Positions 16,952 through 25,699 of a stretch of 64,000 nucleotides of DNA are shown piece by piece. The position numbers and the translations under genes are program-made. Below the pieces are notes generated by a model. That model saw only the letters and a list, made by a program, of their open reading frames with translations. It ran no database searches and was not told where the DNA came from. Each line of letters opens with the position of its first letter. The stretch's first letter is position 1. The stretch comes from Spirochaetales bacterium (GTDB lineage Bacteria > Spirochaetota > Spirochaetia > DSM-2461), in contig JAQQAP010000007.1 of the NCBI GenBank assembly GCA_028533045.1, positions 124,001-188,000 on the forward strand, read 5' to 3'.

Positions 16952-18085
16952 CTAATCGGTCAGAGAAATTCCTAACCAACCCTGTGGATCGGACATATTT
17001 TGAGCAATCATGCCCATCTCCACATCCTTGGTTAATTCGGTCACAAGATAGGACTTTCCCCGAAAGGGAAAAGTATAACCGCCTCTTTCTACGGCCACAC
17101 CGGCCATAGCGTGGTGGTACACTTCGGAAACAAGAAGTATTCCCTCTATTTCAAAGTAATCCAGAAGTATAAGGTAGGCCAGGGCCAGGGAGTCGCAGTC
17201 CCCCACACCGCTGACTAAACTTTCCAAAGGGGATAGTAAGTCGGAAAAAGTATTGGAACTCCCGTATTCAAAACCTTGAAGCCAGTCCAGAAGACTCTCG
17301 GCAACTTCCAAATCGCTCTTCCCGGCCATATGGGGTTTAAGGGAATGGTAAATCGGTTCAAGTCTGCTGTAATTATCGCGGTAAATCAGTTTATAATATC
17401 TGTCCCAGGCAAAAGCCGCTTCGGAAGAACCGCTCTCATAATTCGTAAGAATCACCGCCTCCCTTTCAATGACTGTTTGAGAGGCCTGAAATTCCACCTC
17501 ATCATAGTCGTAAACAAGAGCCCGCCCGTCAAGAAAATCGGTCTTTTTCTCATAGACAGCATTTTCCTCCTGATAGGTCATTCGGGAAATAACTCCGGGA
17601 TAACGGCGCGCCTCCTCCCCGGGAGCAAAACTGTCCAAACAGGAAAGAATGTAGCGAAAGGTTTTCTCGTAATCCTGTTGAGGGGAGAAAGCAATAACCT
17701 GGTAATCGAACTCTTCCCCTTCAAGGAACATGAACCAGCCGCGAAAAAGATTCCCCCCGCTATCAAAGGATACATCGGCGATGAGGGTATTCCAATCCAG
17801 ATAGGACAGGGTGGATTTATCAGCTTCCTCCGCGCCAATACCATCGGCAAAGAAGCGGTACATATCCGTCACATCCTCAAACTGGTCTCCTTCGTAGTAG
17901 GATATCTGAAAAATAACGCTCTGGTCATCGGAGATAATACTAAGATTGGAGACATCGGTTTTGTCATAGATGGACCAGCGAACTGGGATATTTATTCGGT
18001 AATCCCCCGCTTCTACATAGAGCTGCTCACCCCAAAGTGAAGTAAAGCCTGTTATAAGAAAAAGCAATGCCGATAAACGTTTCAT
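16952..18085 (-). CDS. Secreted transglutaminase-like protein
   Basis: Exported protein (377 residues) with an N-terminal signal peptide (hydrophobic LSALLFLITGFTSLW, cleavage near residue 20). The N-terminal half (about 25-150) contains GDYRINIPVRWSIYD and FRGWFMFLEG and looks like a beta domain. The C-terminal third carries a transglutaminase/cysteine-protease-like core: SGVGDCDSLALAYLILL with the candidate nucleophile Cys, then YHHAMAGV with the candidate His. The third residue of the triad is not obvious. Substrate unknown; a role in envelope protein processing or crosslinking would fit its place among lgt and other envelope genes. Confidence 0.7.
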   Translation of the reverse strand: MKRLSALLFLITGFTSLWGEQLYVEAGDYRINIPVRWSIYDKTDVSNLSIISDDQSVIFQISYYEGDQFEDVTDMYRFFADGIGAEEADKSTLSYLDWNTLIADVSFDSGGNLFRGWFMFLEGEEFDYQVIAFSPQQDYEKTFRYILSCLDSFAPGEEARRYPGVISRMTYQEENAVYEKKTDFLDGRALVYDYDEVEFQASQTVIEREAVILTNYESGSSEAAFAWDRYYKLIYRDNYSRLEPIYHSLKPHMAGKSDLEVAESLLDWLQGFEYGSSNTFSDLLSPLESLVSGVGDCDSLALAYLILLDYFEIEGILLVSEVYHHAMAGVAVERGGYTFPFRGKSYLVTELTKDVEMGMIAQNMSDPQGWLGISLTD

Positions 18086-18128
18086 ATTTCATTTATCGGC
18101 AAGGAATTCCCTCACAATAAGCAAGGGA

Positions 18129-19064
18129 TTATTTTTTACTCGCTTTTCGGGCCCAGAGTATGATACCCACCCCGGAGGCCATCATAAGAAAACAGAGAAT
18201 TTGCCCGGTACTAAGATTAAAAAGAGAGTGGTGAAGATGAAAGTTCTCTTCGGGCCCCCAGTTTATGACATAACCCAGGTTGGCATCGGGCTCCCGGAAG
18301 TACTCAATGATAAAACGGAAAAAACCGTAGCCGAAAATATAGGAACCTATCATAAAACCGTGAAAAGGCTTCCTGGGACGAATGACAAACCAAAGAATCA
18401 GTCCCAGGACAATCCCTTCAAAGAGGGCTTCGTAGAGCTGCGAAGGATGACGGGGAAGATTTACCGTCGAGGCGGCCCCCGTATTCAGCCCAATCTCCTC
18501 CACCACCTGTCGAACCCAATCGATATCCAGGGAAAAACGGGACGCCTGGGGAAAACGCATCCCCAAAGGACCGGTGGAAACCCGGCCGTAGAGCTCGCCG
18601 TTTATAAAATTACCCAAACGGCCAAAGGTGTAGCCAAAGGGTATGGCCGTACAAATCATATCTCCCCAGAGCCAGACATTCAGTTTTTTTCTCTTGCAAT
18701 AGAGAATGAAACCGGCCGCCCCGCCTACAACGCCTCCGTGATAGGACATGCCCTGAAGTCCCACCAGCCGTCCGTTCTGCATGGGCCAGAAAATCATCCA
18801 GGGATGGGTGAAGTAATAGAGCCTTTCATCGGAATAGATGAAGACGGAAAAGAGGCGGGCTCCCAAAATCAATCCGACGATACCCCAAAAGAAATAATCG
18901 CCGACCTGGTCCTTCTCTACTTTAATCCCGTCCTCTTTAATCTGCCTCTGAAAAAACCAGTAGGCTAGACCAAAAGCTACGATATACATCAAACCGTACC
19001 ACCTAACGGGCAGACCCGGGATGATTTGCGGCTTAATCCAGGAGGGAAAGTCTATGTAAAACAT
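18129..19064 (-). CDS. lgt: Prolipoprotein diacylglyceryl transferase
   Basis: Inner-membrane enzyme (311 residues) that transfers diacylglyceryl from phosphatidylglycerol to the lipobox cysteine, the first step of lipoprotein maturation. The family signature GRLGNFINGELYGR is present, along with VRWYGLMYI near the N-terminus, GMSYHGGVVGG, RHPSQLYEA, and RFIIEYFREPD. About seven hydrophobic helices are visible. Length is normal. Lipoproteins encoded in this window (11689, 36791, 54062) are potential clients. It lies 10 nt downstream of the FapA-like gene. Confidence 0.97.
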   Translation of the reverse strand: MFYIDFPSWIKPQIIPGLPVRWYGLMYIVAFGLAYWFFQRQIKEDGIKVEKDQVGDYFFWGIVGLILGARLFSVFIYSDERLYYFTHPWMIFWPMQNGRLVGLQGMSYHGGVVGGAAGFILYCKRKKLNVWLWGDMICTAIPFGYTFGRLGNFINGELYGRVSTGPLGMRFPQASRFSLDIDWVRQVVEEIGLNTGAASTVNLPRHPSQLYEALFEGIVLGLILWFVIRPRKPFHGFMIGSYIFGYGFFRFIIEYFREPDANLGYVINWGPEENFHLHHSLFNLSTGQILCFLMMASGVGIILWARKASKK

Positions 19065-19074
19065 GTAAATCTCC

Positions 19075-21849
19075 TTAGGTCAGCGGTTTTTCGCAAATCT
19101 TACCGCTTTCCCGGTCAAAAAATATCTCCACCGAACGCTTCTTTACAGTTATATCCAACTTTCGGCCGTGACTGTGAAAGACTGTTCCTTCATGGAGCTC
19201 CCCGGTGATTTTAATGGTTGAGTCAAAATGCTCTTCAAATTTTTCACGGAGCAAAAACAGTTTAACATTCTTTTTTTCGAGAGTCTTTAGCATTCTGACT
19301 TTTTTATCCCGGGCGCTCATCATTAGATCCTGTTTATCAGGCCTCCCCCGGGCTTTGTCTATGATTTCGTCTATCCGTACAACCTGTAGCTGGAGCTTTT
19401 CCGTGTCCCGCACAATCTGCGCAATTCTATCCTCAATCAAAAAATCCTGACCAAAGTGAATAACCGTCTCTATACCTCGTTCATTCCCAATGGAGGCAAC
19501 CTCAAGATCGTCGCGCACCTTTATCTCGCCGCCCACGATTTTGCATTGACCGTCAGAAGAGCGAATATGCCCGTTACAGCGAACCTGGCAACGCATCATA
19601 GCCTTGTGACAGACAAGGGTTTCCGACGCCATAATCGTGGCTTCTTCGGCGTAATCAAATTCCAGGTTCTGCCCGCGGAGTACCGCTTTTTGGCTCCCCT
19701 TGATACCTTTGCTTATCTTAATGGATCGTCCCGCCGAAACCAGAGCCGCCTGAACCACCCCGTCCACCCGGACATCTTCCCCGGCGTCAATCATGGACTT
19801 GGACAAAACCGATCCCCGCACGTCCACCGTACCGGGAAAGACCACCTTGCCCAGGTGGGGCGAAAGATCCCCCTCCACAAGTACCGTATCCTGTACGAAC
19901 AGTTTGGAGCCGGTAAAAATCAAACGACCACTCTTCTCTGCCACAAGTGTGACAACATCCTGTTCGTCCGTCTCGACTTCTTTGATGTTCTCACCAATCT
20001 CAATGGAGTCTTCCCCCGATTCCGGCTCCAATACATCGCCGGTCACGGTAAAACCCTTTGTATCCCCGGAAGAGATCAAATGTCCGATTTCATCGCCCTC
20101 TTTCAGGGCTACGGTATTTTTATTTTTGTCCCGGTAATCAATATCATGGAGAAGCTTCAGCTCCCGGCTATCGTCCAGAGGAATTTTCCCCTCCGCCGCA
20201 ACCAGCCCGGAAACCACTTCCCCCAAACCGGAAGCTTCCGCCGCTTCGTCCACCTTCTCATCCAGAATACCCGCCTTTACACCGGCCTTTTCCAGGGCTT
20301 CCAAAATCATTTTTTGATCGGCGCTAAAACCGGTCCCCTCGGCCAGGCCAATGGAGAGAGTCGCGCTCATCTTGTTTTCGGACAAAGTCACCTGGATGGG
20401 AGAATTCTTATGCTCCCGGATTCGAGCGTAACAGCAACGATTTTCACTATCCTCAAAAACTTCCAGTAATCCCGCAATCAATGCCGTCCCGGAGCCGTTT
20501 CGATAATCTATATTTTCAAAAAGATAGAGAACAGGGTCATTACCGCTTAAGCCGGGAATGACATTCCCATAAACATCCTTCCCCTCCTTGCCCTTCCCGT
20601 CGGCGCTCAAAGAAAAAATCTTCTGATCCTTCTCTACATTGGCCAGTTTAGCCACCTTTTCAACGGGAAAATCTTTGATTGATTCATAAAAAGAGACCAG
20701 AGTAGAATCCAGTTCCACCTTATCCATGAGAAGCTCCCGATAGGAGTCGTCCAGAAAATCTACGGAAAATTTAACCTCCCGATCCTTTCCCCGGGTCGGT
20801 TTAGTCCCTTCACAAAGGGGCAACGTTGCCTCAAGACCGGAAGAGTTATAAAAATCCATAATCTCTTTCTTCGTTCTTTCCGGATCCATTCCCTTGAGCT
20901 TTGACTCATTCAATATTTTGCTGACTTCCTTAAGAGACAACGCCTGGCCGCCCCCCAATCCTTTCTTTAAAATCAGCCGGGCCGATGTTTTGGAGGGATC
21001 AAGGCTGATTTCGACCTTCCCGTCCCTGTCATTCATCAGATTGAGTTTACCTGCCTTGCGTGTCTCTATAAGGTTCGCCATGAATTCCTCAATAGCCTTT
21101 TCCTCAATCAGACCATCCCCGTCCATTCCCCGGTCCCGGACCTCCTCCAGGATCTTCTTCCCCTCCGGGGCTTTAAAGGAGCGCATTCCCGGGACAAACT
21201 CCAGGTAGGCCGAAGCTCCGTCTTTGCTAAACGTTATATCCCATTGGTGATTCTGGAAGGGTAACAGGTCAATCCAGTTTTCCCCCAGACGGATGATTCC
21301 GGTTTTTCCGGCAGTCAACTCGCCCCCCTCCGTCTTTTCAATGCCTTTTCCCACAAGGAATTCCCCGCCGGGCATGTCGGGAGCCTGCAATTCGTTGCCA
21401 AAGACGTCACTGCCGGGCTTAACCGTTTCCGGATCAAAAAGAGAACCTACCACCTCCCCTTTGACCACATATGTGACACCCTTGAGTTTGGGACTGACTT
21501 TTTCATTGAATTTGGGAGGAGCAGCCCTTTGGATAACCGCAGTAATGATACGTCGGAGATCTTCATCGACCTCTCTGTCGGTAAGGGAAAAACTCACTCC
21601 CTTTACTTTGGGTGCCGTTCCCCGGGCAACTATATGGGAACGGGTTTTTTCGTCTGTTTCGCCAAAAAGATCCAGGGCCTCCTGAATCCTGTCACGGTTC
21701 ACCCCGTAGACGACTCTCTCTTTCTCCAGAAAAGCGAGGACTTTATGCATGTCCCACACTTCGCCGGGAGAACCGGGAGTATATACAAGTCGGGCCTGGG
21801 TCTTGTCCGAATTTAGAAGTAGTTCAATTTTGCCTTTGACCGTTCCCAT
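19075..21849 (-). CDS. DUF342/FapA family protein, long form
   Basis: Large soluble protein (924 residues) of the FapA (DUF342) family. Several repeats of a roughly 250-residue N-terminal unit are visible, with the recurring theme IELLLNSDKTQARLVY, VEISLDPSKTSARLILKKG and IQVTLSENKMSATLSIG. A beta-helix-like polymer-forming region follows (LSPHLGKVVFPGTVDVRGSV, IDAGEDVRVDGVVQAALVSA, IKISKGIKGSQKAVLRGQ), then a coiled-coil tail (about 820-880). FapA in Vibrio vulnificus is linked to glucose-dependent flagellar assembly. Here it is four nucleotides downstream of a MinD-like ATPase, a common spirochaete pairing, so a role in polar or flagellar organisation is inferred. No good ribosome site is visible, implying coupling to the upstream gene. 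Confidence 0.82.
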   Translation of the reverse strand: MGTVKGKIELLLNSDKTQARLVYTPGSPGEVWDMHKVLAFLEKERVVYGVNRDRIQEALDLFGETDEKTRSHIVARGTAPKVKGVSFSLTDREVDEDLRRIITAVIQRAAPPKFNEKVSPKLKGVTYVVKGEVVGSLFDPETVKPGSDVFGNELQAPDMPGGEFLVGKGIEKTEGGELTAGKTGIIRLGENWIDLLPFQNHQWDITFSKDGASAYLEFVPGMRSFKAPEGKKILEEVRDRGMDGDGLIEEKAIEEFMANLIETRKAGKLNLMNDRDGKVEISLDPSKTSARLILKKGLGGGQALSLKEVSKILNESKLKGMDPERTKKEIMDFYNSSGLEATLPLCEGTKPTRGKDREVKFSVDFLDDSYRELLMDKVELDSTLVSFYESIKDFPVEKVAKLANVEKDQKIFSLSADGKGKEGKDVYGNVIPGLSGNDPVLYLFENIDYRNGSGTALIAGLLEVFEDSENRCCYARIREHKNSPIQVTLSENKMSATLSIGLAEGTGFSADQKMILEALEKAGVKAGILDEKVDEAAEASGLGEVVSGLVAAEGKIPLDDSRELKLLHDIDYRDKNKNTVALKEGDEIGHLISSGDTKGFTVTGDVLEPESGEDSIEIGENIKEVETDEQDVVTLVAEKSGRLIFTGSKLFVQDTVLVEGDLSPHLGKVVFPGTVDVRGSVLSKSMIDAGEDVRVDGVVQAALVSAGRSIKISKGIKGSQKAVLRGQNLEFDYAEEATIMASETLVCHKAMMRCQVRCNGHIRSSDGQCKIVGGEIKVRDDLEVASIGNERGIETVIHFGQDFLIEDRIAQIVRDTEKLQLQVVRIDEIIDKARGRPDKQDLMMSARDKKVRMLKTLEKKNVKLFLLREKFEEHFDSTIKITGELHEGTVFHSHGRKLDITVKKRSVEIFFDRESGKICEKPLT

Positions 21850-21853
21850 TAAT

Positions 21854-22999
21854 TTATTTTACGTCATAACCAGCCTGAATTGCCTGGGTAAGCTTATGCT
21901 TTATGAGACGATTCTCCTTTTTAAGCTGTGTCAGTTCAAATTGTTGCATTTTTATCGTTTCAATAAGATCTCCCTGGGTCAGAGCACCACAATGGAGCAG
22001 CTCTTCCAGAGAAGCCCGCTTATTCTCAAAATCCTGTTCCGCCTCATAGGCCGCTTCCAAAAAGCTCATGTCCCCTTCTCCCAAAGCCAGGGGCTCAACG
22101 GGAATCTGCTCCATCTCCAAAATTTTGTCAGCAATACGGTACAATGCCTGGGAGAGAACCGACTGGGGTTTATATACTATAATGGGAAGCTGTGAATTCA
22201 GGGCCATGTTCTGGAGGTCGTCCCGGTAGATAACACCCAAATGCTCCATTTCCAGCCCCAAATACTGGCGGGAAGAGATCTTGAGCTTATTAGCCCGGTT
22301 AGTATCCTTCGGATCTTCCAGCATATTCATGATAAGACGGGGACGCATATGGGAAGTTTTTTCCATATACTCCTCGTATACCCCTTCATCGAGCTTCTTA
22401 ATATTCTCCAAAAGTTTTCCCACATGAATCTTCTGCAGGGAAACGCCGTCCTTTTTTAACCCTTCCATGTAGCCATAAACAGGGGAATCCCGATTAATAC
22501 AGCTGTTCAACACTCGAAAGACGGCATTTTTAAGAAAAAGATAGGCATTAAGAGTGGAAGTAAGGGTGGGAGTCGTCACCAGAATCCCGCAGGTGGAGAG
22601 AAGGTAAAAATCCATTGTATTGAAACTAGTACCCGCCCCAAGGTCCAAAATCAGATAATCGCATTCCAGTTTGGAAAGATGGCGGATAAGCCGATTTTTT
22701 TCACCGCTTCGGATATTGGCCACCCCGGGCAGTTCCGATTCGCCCGGTATAAAGCGAAGGTTTTCATAGGGGGAAGGATAGATTATCTCTTCCAGGGTAA
22801 TTTTCGAGTTCTGTAAAAAACTCCCGATTCCGGTGCTTACAGCCATCTGTCCCAAAATCAGGTGGAGATTCGACCCGCCCAAGTCCAAGTCGGCAACAAC
22901 AACATCCTTACCGGCTTGTGCCAGAGCAATGGCAAGATTGGCGGAAATAAGGGATTTACCAACCCCTCCTTTCCCACTGGCGACAGCTATCAGTTGCAT
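21854..22999 (-). CDS. MinD/ParA-like P-loop ATPase (FlhG-like)
   Basis: Deviant Walker A ATPase (381 residues). N-terminal GKGGVGKSLISANLA includes the signature Lys; DLDLGGSNLHLILG and YLILDLGAGTSFNTMDF are the switch regions. The first 270 residues match the MinD/FlhG fold. The last 100 are helical and end in a likely coiled coil (about 345-380, QFELTQLKKENRLIKHKL), which is an extension beyond MinD. It may position flagella or another polar structure with the FapA-like partner downstream. A GGAGG ribosome site 7 nt before the ATG lies within a perfect 6-bp hairpin (23007-23021), hinting at translational control. Confidence 0.82.
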   Translation of the reverse strand: MQLIAVASGKGGVGKSLISANLAIALAQAGKDVVVADLDLGGSNLHLILGQMAVSTGIGSFLQNSKITLEEIIYPSPYENLRFIPGESELPGVANIRSGEKNRLIRHLSKLECDYLILDLGAGTSFNTMDFYLLSTCGILVTTPTLTSTLNAYLFLKNAVFRVLNSCINRDSPVYGYMEGLKKDGVSLQKIHVGKLLENIKKLDEGVYEEYMEKTSHMRPRLIMNMLEDPKDTNRANKLKISSRQYLGLEMEHLGVIYRDDLQNMALNSQLPIIVYKPQSVLSQALYRIADKILEMEQIPVEPLALGEGDMSFLEAAYEAEQDFENKRASLEELLHCGALTQGDLIETIKMQQFELTQLKKENRLIKHKLTQAIQAGYDVK

Positions 23000-23006
23000 G
23001 AAAAAC

Positions 23007-23021
23007 CTCCGGAAACCGGAG
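23007..23021 (-). promoter_or_regulatory. Hairpin covering the ribosome site of the MinD-like gene
   Basis: CTCCGG, three-base loop, CCGGAG, perfect 6-bp stem. The GGAGG Shine-Dalgarno (minus strand of 23006-23010) forms one arm, so folding would hide it. Confidence 0.4.
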
Positions 23022-23098
23022 ACATGTGAATGATTGTTTCCGGTGAATTCAGTTTAAGCTCATAAGAAGCCTAAGTCAACACACAGGCTAATTTCAGC

Positions 23099-23127
23099 TT
23101 GATTAAAGGAGGGGTTCAGCCTAGAAT
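23099..23127 (+). promoter_or_regulatory. Promoter of ctpA operon, probably leaderless
   Basis: TTGATT (23099-23104), 17-nt spacer, TAGAAT (23122-23127), then exactly 6 nt before the ATG at 23134. The purine-rich AAAGGAGGGG at 23106-23115 lies in the spacer, too far away to act as a ribosome site. Confidence 0.7.
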
Positions 23128-23133
23128 AATCCC

Positions 23134-24540
23134 ATGGAGCGAAAAGTGGAACGACGAATTTGGACCCTGGCAACAATTACCCTGGCCCTTATGCTGGCTA
23201 TGACAGTTTTCTCCCCCCGGCTTTTTGCGGAAGGGGATTTAAACGGTAAGAATGAAAAAAGCACGGAACAGTACATTCAGCAGCTTACCTATACCTTTTA
23301 TTTACTCATGCAGAATTATGTGGATGAGACCGATCCGGAAGTCCTCTTCGACGGGGCCATGAGCGGCATGCTCGACAGCCTGGACGACCCCTATACGGTG
23401 TTTGTACAGGACCTTTTTTTGCAGGACCTCAACGATACGACCAGCGGTCAATTCGGCGGGGTGGGCCTTTATATTGCCACGGAGATTTACGACGAAGAAA
23501 ATCCCCGGGGACGGCTCCCTTATGTGCGGGTGGTATCCCCCATCGAAGGAACACCGGCCTATAAAGCGGGTATCCATGCGGGCGACTATATCTATGAAAT
23601 AGACGGAGAGACCGCCGAAGGTTACACTTCCGATGAAGTCTCCGATAAGCTCCGGGGCCGGGCGGGAACCTCGGTAAACGTGACCTTTCTTCAGGAAGGG
23701 GGCATTAAATACAACGTAGATATCAAACGAGCCGTAATTGAAATTCCCACCATTAAATACGAAACCATCGACGAAATCGGTTATGTGCGAATCATTGAAT
23801 TCACCCCTTACACGGCGGAGCGTTTTGAGCAGGCCGTTCGTCAGTTTCTCAAATCCGACTGTACTTCACTGATTGTGGATGTGCGGGGTAATCCGGGCGG
23901 GCTTCTTGACTCGGTTGTGGATGTGGCTGACTACTTTTTTAGGGACGGAGTCATCGTTTCCACCAAATCCCGGGTCGAATCGGAGAACGAAGTATTCGAA
24001 GCCAAAAGAGGCGTTCTCGTACCGGAAGAGTGGCCCGTTGCCGTTCTTATAGATCAAGGTTCCGCTTCGGCCTCGGAAATTCTTACGGGCGCCCTTAAGG
24101 ACCGGGACCGGGCTGTGATTATCGGCTCCACCACCTTTGGTAAAGGTTCGGTTCAGCAGTTCCTGCGACTTGATGACAACGCCATCAAAATGACTACCGC
24201 CCGCTACTACACCCCCTCGGGTGTTAATATTGACCAGACGGGAATTGAACCGGATATTCCCGTGGAGGGCCACGAACTGGGAGAAGAGGAATTCGAATCC
24301 TATAAAGTTCTCATAGAAGAGAACAGGATTGGCGTATTTGTACGGAATAACAGTACTCCTTCTCCGTCAGAAATAGATCGATTTATAGCTGACTTGGCCA
24401 AAGAAGATATTATCCTGGACGACTACTATCTGCGCGTTATGATTCAGAATGAAGTGAATCGTCGCCTGGACAATCCCCCGGTTTATAATCTGGAATATGA
24501 CGATGCCCTCAAGCGGGCTGTGGAAGAGGTAAGAAAATAG
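23134..24540 (+). CDS. ctpA: S41 family carboxy-terminal processing protease
   Basis: Periplasmic serine protease (468 residues) that trims C-termini of exported proteins. An N-terminal signal or anchor sequence (ITLALMLAMTVFSPRLFA, about 13-30) precedes the PDZ domain (about 95-180, with PYVRVVSPIEGTPAYKAGI and GDYIYEIDG). The S41 catalytic core follows. Ser312 in QGSASASEI and Lys337 in TTFGKGSVQQF are spaced 25 apart as in characterised CtpA/CtpB Ser-Lys dyads. The tail ends with a substrate-recognition region rich in acidic residues. It opens an operon with yjbQ, rsmE and a glycosyltransferase homologue. Translation probably starts on a leaderless mRNA. Confidence 0.95.
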   Translation: MERKVERRIWTLATITLALMLAMTVFSPRLFAEGDLNGKNEKSTEQYIQQLTYTFYLLMQNYVDETDPEVLFDGAMSGMLDSLDDPYTVFVQDLFLQDLNDTTSGQFGGVGLYIATEIYDEENPRGRLPYVRVVSPIEGTPAYKAGIHAGDYIYEIDGETAEGYTSDEVSDKLRGRAGTSVNVTFLQEGGIKYNVDIKRAVIEIPTIKYETIDEIGYVRIIEFTPYTAERFEQAVRQFLKSDCTSLIVDVRGNPGGLLDSVVDVADYFFRDGVIVSTKSRVESENEVFEAKRGVLVPEEWPVAVLIDQGSASASEILTGALKDRDRAVIIGSTTFGKGSVQQFLRLDDNAIKMTTARYYTPSGVNIDQTGIEPDIPVEGHELGEEEFESYKVLIEENRIGVFVRNNSTPSPSEIDRFIADLAKEDIILDDYYLRVMIQNEVNRRLDNPPVYNLEYDDALKRAVEEVRK

Positions 24541-24944
24541 TGTCCTTCCATACGATTAGTGTCAAAACCAACAGGCAAACGGAATTTGTCGACATCAGCT
24601 CCCGAGTGGCGGCAGAGATTCAGGCTTCCGGTCTCAAGAACGGTATGGTGCTCGTCTACTGCCCCCACACAACGGCGGGGCTTACCATTAATGAAAATGC
24701 CGATCCCGATGTACAGCGGGATATGCTTATGGAGCTGAATAAAATTGTCCCCTTCCAGGATGGTTACGCCCATCTGGAGGGAAACTCGGCCGCCCACATC
24801 AAGGCGACCATGACTGGCTTGAGCGTTACCATTCCCGTACAGAATGGCCGAATGACCCTTGGGACTTGGCAGGGTATCTACTTTTGTGAATACGACGGCC
24901 CCCGCTCCCGCAAGGTGCATATACAAACGATTCGGGAGTCTTAG
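24540..24944 (+). CDS. yjbQ: YjbQ family (UPF0047) protein
   Basis: Small beta-rich protein (134 residues) of the YjbQ/UPF0047 family, several members of which show weak thiamine-phosphate synthase activity; the true role is unsettled. Family blocks are present: YCPHTTAGLTINENADPDV (metal-binding His likely), HLEGNSAAHIKATMTG and LGTWQGIYFCEYDGPRSRK. The start is GTG, sharing one nucleotide with the ctpA stop codon, so it is translationally coupled. Confidence 0.92.
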   Translation: MSFHTISVKTNRQTEFVDISSRVAAEIQASGLKNGMVLVYCPHTTAGLTINENADPDVQRDMLMELNKIVPFQDGYAHLEGNSAAHIKATMTGLSVTIPVQNGRMTLGTWQGIYFCEYDGPRSRKVHIQTIRES

Positions 24945-24949
24945 GAGCA

Positions 24950-25699
24950 ATGAAACAGTTTCTTCTTCCCACTCTCCCCTCGCCTAAAGACGAATTCCTT
25001 CGCCTGGAGGGGAAAGATTTTCACTATCTCTGCCATGTCCGCCGCTTAAACCCGGGAGATACGATTCGAGCCCGTGACAGGGAGGGGACCGCCTACCTTT
25101 TGGCCATGACGGCCGTAAACGGCGAAAGTTGTACCTTTGCCATTAAAGAGAGAGAGGAGAGCTCCCAAAAAGATGAGTGCCGAATCACCCTTTTTCAGGC
25201 CCTTCCCAAGGGTAAAAAGATGGACCAAATAGTACGCCAGGCCACAGAGGCCGGTGTTTCCACCATAGTTCCCCTGGAAAGTGACTTTTCTCTGGTAAAA
25301 TTCAGCACCCCCAAAGACAGAAAGGCCAAAAAGGAGCGTTGGGAAAGAATCGTGAAGGAAGCCCTTCAGCAAAGCGGTTCTTCCCTCAATACAACGATTG
25401 AAGAACCGGCCCCTTTTTCCCGACTGGAGGATTTTATCAGGTCCGGGGGAAAGGGCTTCTTTTGTCATCAAAGCCCCTTGGGAAACGGACTTATTCTGCC
25501 AGTTCTTTCCGCCGAAGAATCGGTAGATGAAATAGGGATACTCATAGGTCCGGAGGGAGGATTATCCCCCAAAGAAGTGGACAGTCTGGAAAAATGGGGT
25601 TATGATTCGGTTTGGTTTGGCGATAATGTACTTAGGGCGGAAACCGCAGCGCTGTATGCCATTGCCGCACTAAGAACAATTCTAAGGGAGATGTATTAG
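24950..25699 (+). CDS. rsmE: 16S rRNA (uracil-1498-N3)-methyltransferase
   Basis: SPOUT-class methyltransferase (249 residues) that modifies U1498 of 16S rRNA using SAM. An N-terminal PUA-like RNA-binding part (FHYLCHVRRLNPGDTI) precedes the knot domain with QALPKGKKMDQIVRQATEAG, LIGPEGGLSPKEV and LRAETAALYAIA, all diagnostic of RsmE. Length is normal. GGAGCA precedes the ATG. The stop TAG shares its last base with the GTG of the next gene. Confidence 0.96.
   Translation: MKQFLLPTLPSPKDEFLRLEGKDFHYLCHVRRLNPGDTIRARDREGTAYLLAMTAVNGESCTFAIKEREESSQKDECRITLFQALPKGKKMDQIVRQATEAGVSTIVPLESDFSLVKFSTPKDRKAKKERWERIVKEALQQSGSSLNTTIEEPAPFSRLEDFIRSGGKGFFCHQSPLGNGLILPVLSAEESVDEIGILIGPEGGLSPKEVDSLEKWGYDSVWFGDNVLRAETAALYAIAALRTILREMY

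Noticed and set aside
19456..20469. 337-codon open frame on the plus strand, and other long frames across 19.2-21.8 kb
   Set aside because: Entirely antisense to the FapA/DUF342 gene, whose domains and codon use are coherent; no ribosome site and no protein-like motifs.
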